Source of the DNA: Cephalopachus bancanus
Taxonomy: Eukaryota > Chordata > Mammalia > Primates > Tarsiidae
Reading direction: 5' to 3'
Length of the DNA: 64,000 nucleotides
Assembly: GCA_027257055.1 (NCBI GenBank)
Contig: JAPVLO010000138.1
Location: 1-64,000 of the forward strand
Every line of letters begins with the position of its first letter. The first letter of the stretch is position 1. A program made the translations under genes and the position numbers. The notes below the pieces were generated by a model that worked only from the letters and a program-made list of their open reading frames with translations, was not told where the DNA came from and did no database searches. Shown one piece after another: positions 61,794 through 64,000 of the stretch.

Positions 61794-62941
61794 AAAATAA
61801 GAAATAATATACTGCAAAGAGCGTTTTTCTTTGTTGAAAGTATAAAATACATTCCTGGAAAGAGTCATCTTATTTTTGGGTTCCAGCAATTAAATGAAAC
61901 TCAATATCAACAGCCCAGCCAAAAAGCATATTACTCAAGCGGTTGCTGTTGGCAAGGTCTATGGGGCAATGACATCTCTTGCTTTCCTGGTTTCAAGTTC
62001 AATTCCATTTTAGTGCAAGGCGTCGTTAGGCAGCAAGGGAAATCCTGCTTGCATTATCTTTGCGCTCCTGTTTTATGTGGGTTCACAGAAAATGTTCAAC
62101 TTTTACACTGTGTCGTTCACATAATCGAATCAAAGTATGAAGTAGCCAGCCTGGTACTTTGAACTGACAAACTCTGCACACATTGAGATACCAAGATTTG
62201 AAATCTCCCCTCTCTCATGGCTCTGCAATAGTGTGGATTTGTGTGTCCTTCCGATGGGACACTAGAAGGACACTTTCTTAGTGAGAAAATAGCCTTTTCA
62301 GGTCCATCATTTTCAGGGTCATAGGTATACACACTAGCTTTCTTTGTTTTTGTTTTTACTAAATGGGACATTCGTTTGTGTTTCTCGATGTAGACGGAAA
62401 ATGGACTCCTGTTACAGTATTTCAAAATTAAAATAAGGTTATACATTTGAAAAATAGTGTTTTAAACACATGTAACTATTCTTATAATAAGTGATGCAGA
62501 TAGTTTGTATCGACAAGTTCCAAATATCTTGATATAATCTAAAAATCCAAGAATGGTGTTTTGATCAAGCATATAAACTAATTGCATTTTTAGATTGTTA
62601 TTAGTAGACACACAGTGTTCGATTGGATGGCTATTGTAGAAAAGACAAATAGGTGTGTTTTTACACAGATAAAAGGATTAGAATTTACACTTATATTACT
62701 TTTATATGCATGAATGCCATATATGTAATATAAACTATCTTTATTCTTTCAAAAAATTACTTAGAATTTGAACTGAGATTTTTTTAAATACACACTTGTC
62801 TGGAGATATGAAAGTAATGTCTTAACAGACAATGCACTACTTTGCTAAAAATAAAATGATTATTTGGCATGAAAACTACCGAACACAGAAATATAAAAGG
62901 TAATATTTTGTACTGAAATACACACTGAAAACTACAAAGCA
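61794..62941. other. Intron 1 sequence, nothing recognised
   Basis: AT-rich. No repeat family or exon recognised. Confidence 0.4.
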
Positions 62942-63237
62942 GCCGGGCTCAGTGGCTCAGCCTGTAATCCCGCGCCTTTGGGAGGCTGAGGTGAGTGGAT
63001 TGCCTGAGTCCGTGGGTTTGAGACCCGTCTGGGCAGCGAGACCTCATCTCTACAATAAATCAAAAAATCCGCCGGGCGTGGTAGCGCATGCCTGTAATTC
63101 CGGCTACTTGGAAGGCTTACGCGGAAGGATCGCCGGAGCCCAGCAGGTCGAGGCTGCAGTGGCCGGGAGCGGCCACTGCACTCCAGTCTGGGCGACAGAG
63201 TGAGACTTCAACTCAAAAAACAAAACAAAACAAAACA
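62942..63237 (+). mobile_element. Young lineage-specific Alu, plus strand
   Basis: A full dimer with a (CAAAA)n tail and a 14-base duplication AAAACTACAAAGCA (62,928-62,941 and 63,238-63,251). The right arm holds a perfect 10-bp hairpin with a GGAG tetraloop at 63,156-63,179. Confidence 0.97.
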
Positions 63238-63251
63238 AAAACTACAAAGCA

Positions 63252-64000
63252 TATTTATTTTTAAAATGTTGTGACTTTCATTAAGGAGGCTCTGGCACCT
63301 TTTTTTCCAAATGGGGTAGTTATATTTCCATATATCCTATTTGAATATTACGGCCTCAATATTTTGCTATGTATCTCTTTGTGCAATAACCGAAAGACCA
63401 CTAAAAATGGATATGAATGTGTTTTTCATCAGTTTCTTATTTTTGCACCAAATACATTGGAGAGCACATCTTCTTAAATCTGTGTCATGTTAGAAATAAA
63501 CCCAATAAAGTCAGTATGTTTCTTCTGGAGATTTCCTATCCACATCCTTTTTTTAAAAATTGAAAACACAGATTTTATTATTCCTCTGTAGTAGTTTGGA
63601 ATTTTACTATTATGCCTGAAATTCCAAAGAGGTCCATTTTTAATACAACACATTCTATGAGAAATCCAATGGACATCTTTTAAGCGAGGGCTGATGAAAT
63701 AATACCTGCACATTGCAGGCAAAGCTTTTTTCTGCACAAAGTTCTTAGAGGTGTCAGAAATCATTGTCTACCTCCCTTTCTTTCTGCCTGGAGCCAAGCA
63801 GGAAATTAGGAAAGGAAGAGAAGTGCTCTACACACAATGGCCTTCAGTGAATATTATTGATGACTAGACACCCGCTAGGATGTAAAGGCATTTAATCCAT
63901 ATTATTTTCCCTTTCAACTTGTCAACTCAGACATGGCAGCCAGAAGAGTTTTCTGTCAAACATTAGCCTTTGCATTGCATTACAATTTTTATTTTTCATT
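63252..64000. other. Intron 1 sequence to window end, nothing recognised
   Basis: AT-rich sequence; the window ends within the intron. Confidence 0.4.

Larger units (their letters stand above)
38214..64000 (+). other. CADM2: CADM2 intron 1 (5' part, continues beyond the window)
   Basis: The intron starts at GTAATC immediately after exon 1. CADM2 is known to have a very long first intron in mammals, which agrees with finding no further CADM2 coding sequence in the next 25.8 kb. The first 1.3 kb is still CpG island, and the rest is AT-rich. It contains a solo LTR, a MER1 element, MIR/L2 fragments, six microsatellites and only two Alus. Confidence 0.85.

Noticed and set aside
61620..62162. 180-residue + frame in intron 1
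   Set aside because: Begins with a pyrimidine-tract-encoded poly-Phe/Pro stretch, has no recognisable family, and no exon signals were noticed.
1..64000. CRISPR arrays, bacterial operons, tRNA or rRNA genes
   Set aside because: None seen. Tandem repeats here are eukaryotic microsatellites, and the tRNA-like motifs are parts of Alus.

Overview
The window is nuclear DNA from a primate. It has 7SL-derived dimeric Alu elements, MIR and L2 fossils, MaLR and L1M relics, primate-type hAT-Charlie elements, and spliced, CpG-island gene structure. The youngest Alus carry changes seen neither in the usual human AluS/AluY consensus nor in the usual lemur Alus: a missing CpG in the A box, an 'ATCAAAAAATCAG' linker and an 'ACTCCAACTC' 3' end. 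From recall, a tarsier fits best; this is inference, not proof. Two blocks look like low-quality Sanger read ends, which suits a hybrid draft assembly.

Layout. Positions 1-36,600 are gene-poor 5' flank full of repeats: a HAL1-like remnant, 5'-truncated L1s, a long L1M (7.5-16.4 kb) carrying three Alus, an Alu piece, a small L1 3' end and a complete two-LTR MaLR element, MER1B and MER5A hAT elements, two mariner-type elements, and the two noisy blocks (20.9-21.8 kb and 26.7-28.5 kb). Positions 36,890-39,540 are a strong CpG island with a TATA-less promoter: paired inverted CCAAT boxes, GC boxes and a (GCC)15 tract. It holds the only protein-coding exon recognised here, exon 1 of CADM2 (SynCAM2/NECL3): ATG at 38,153, 20 codons plus one base, then a clean GTAATC donor at 38,214. 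Everything from 38,214 to 64,000 is read as CADM2 intron 1. This part is almost free of young SINEs from 36 to 56.6 kb and holds a 1.55 kb solo LTR, a second MER1, MIR/L2 fragments, microsatellites and two Alus.

Function. CADM2 is a neuronal immunoglobulin-superfamily adhesion protein. The window supplies its promoter, leader and the start of its signal peptide; the Ig domains, transmembrane segment and cytoplasmic tail lie downstream. No other protein gene, tRNA, rRNA or CRISPR array was found. The main points for a second look are the restructured pol III promoter and hairpins of the lineage-specific Alus, a fold-back mariner, two twin-primed L1 inversions, the promoter GCC tract, and a probable assembly artefact that duplicates about 1.6 kb in degraded form.
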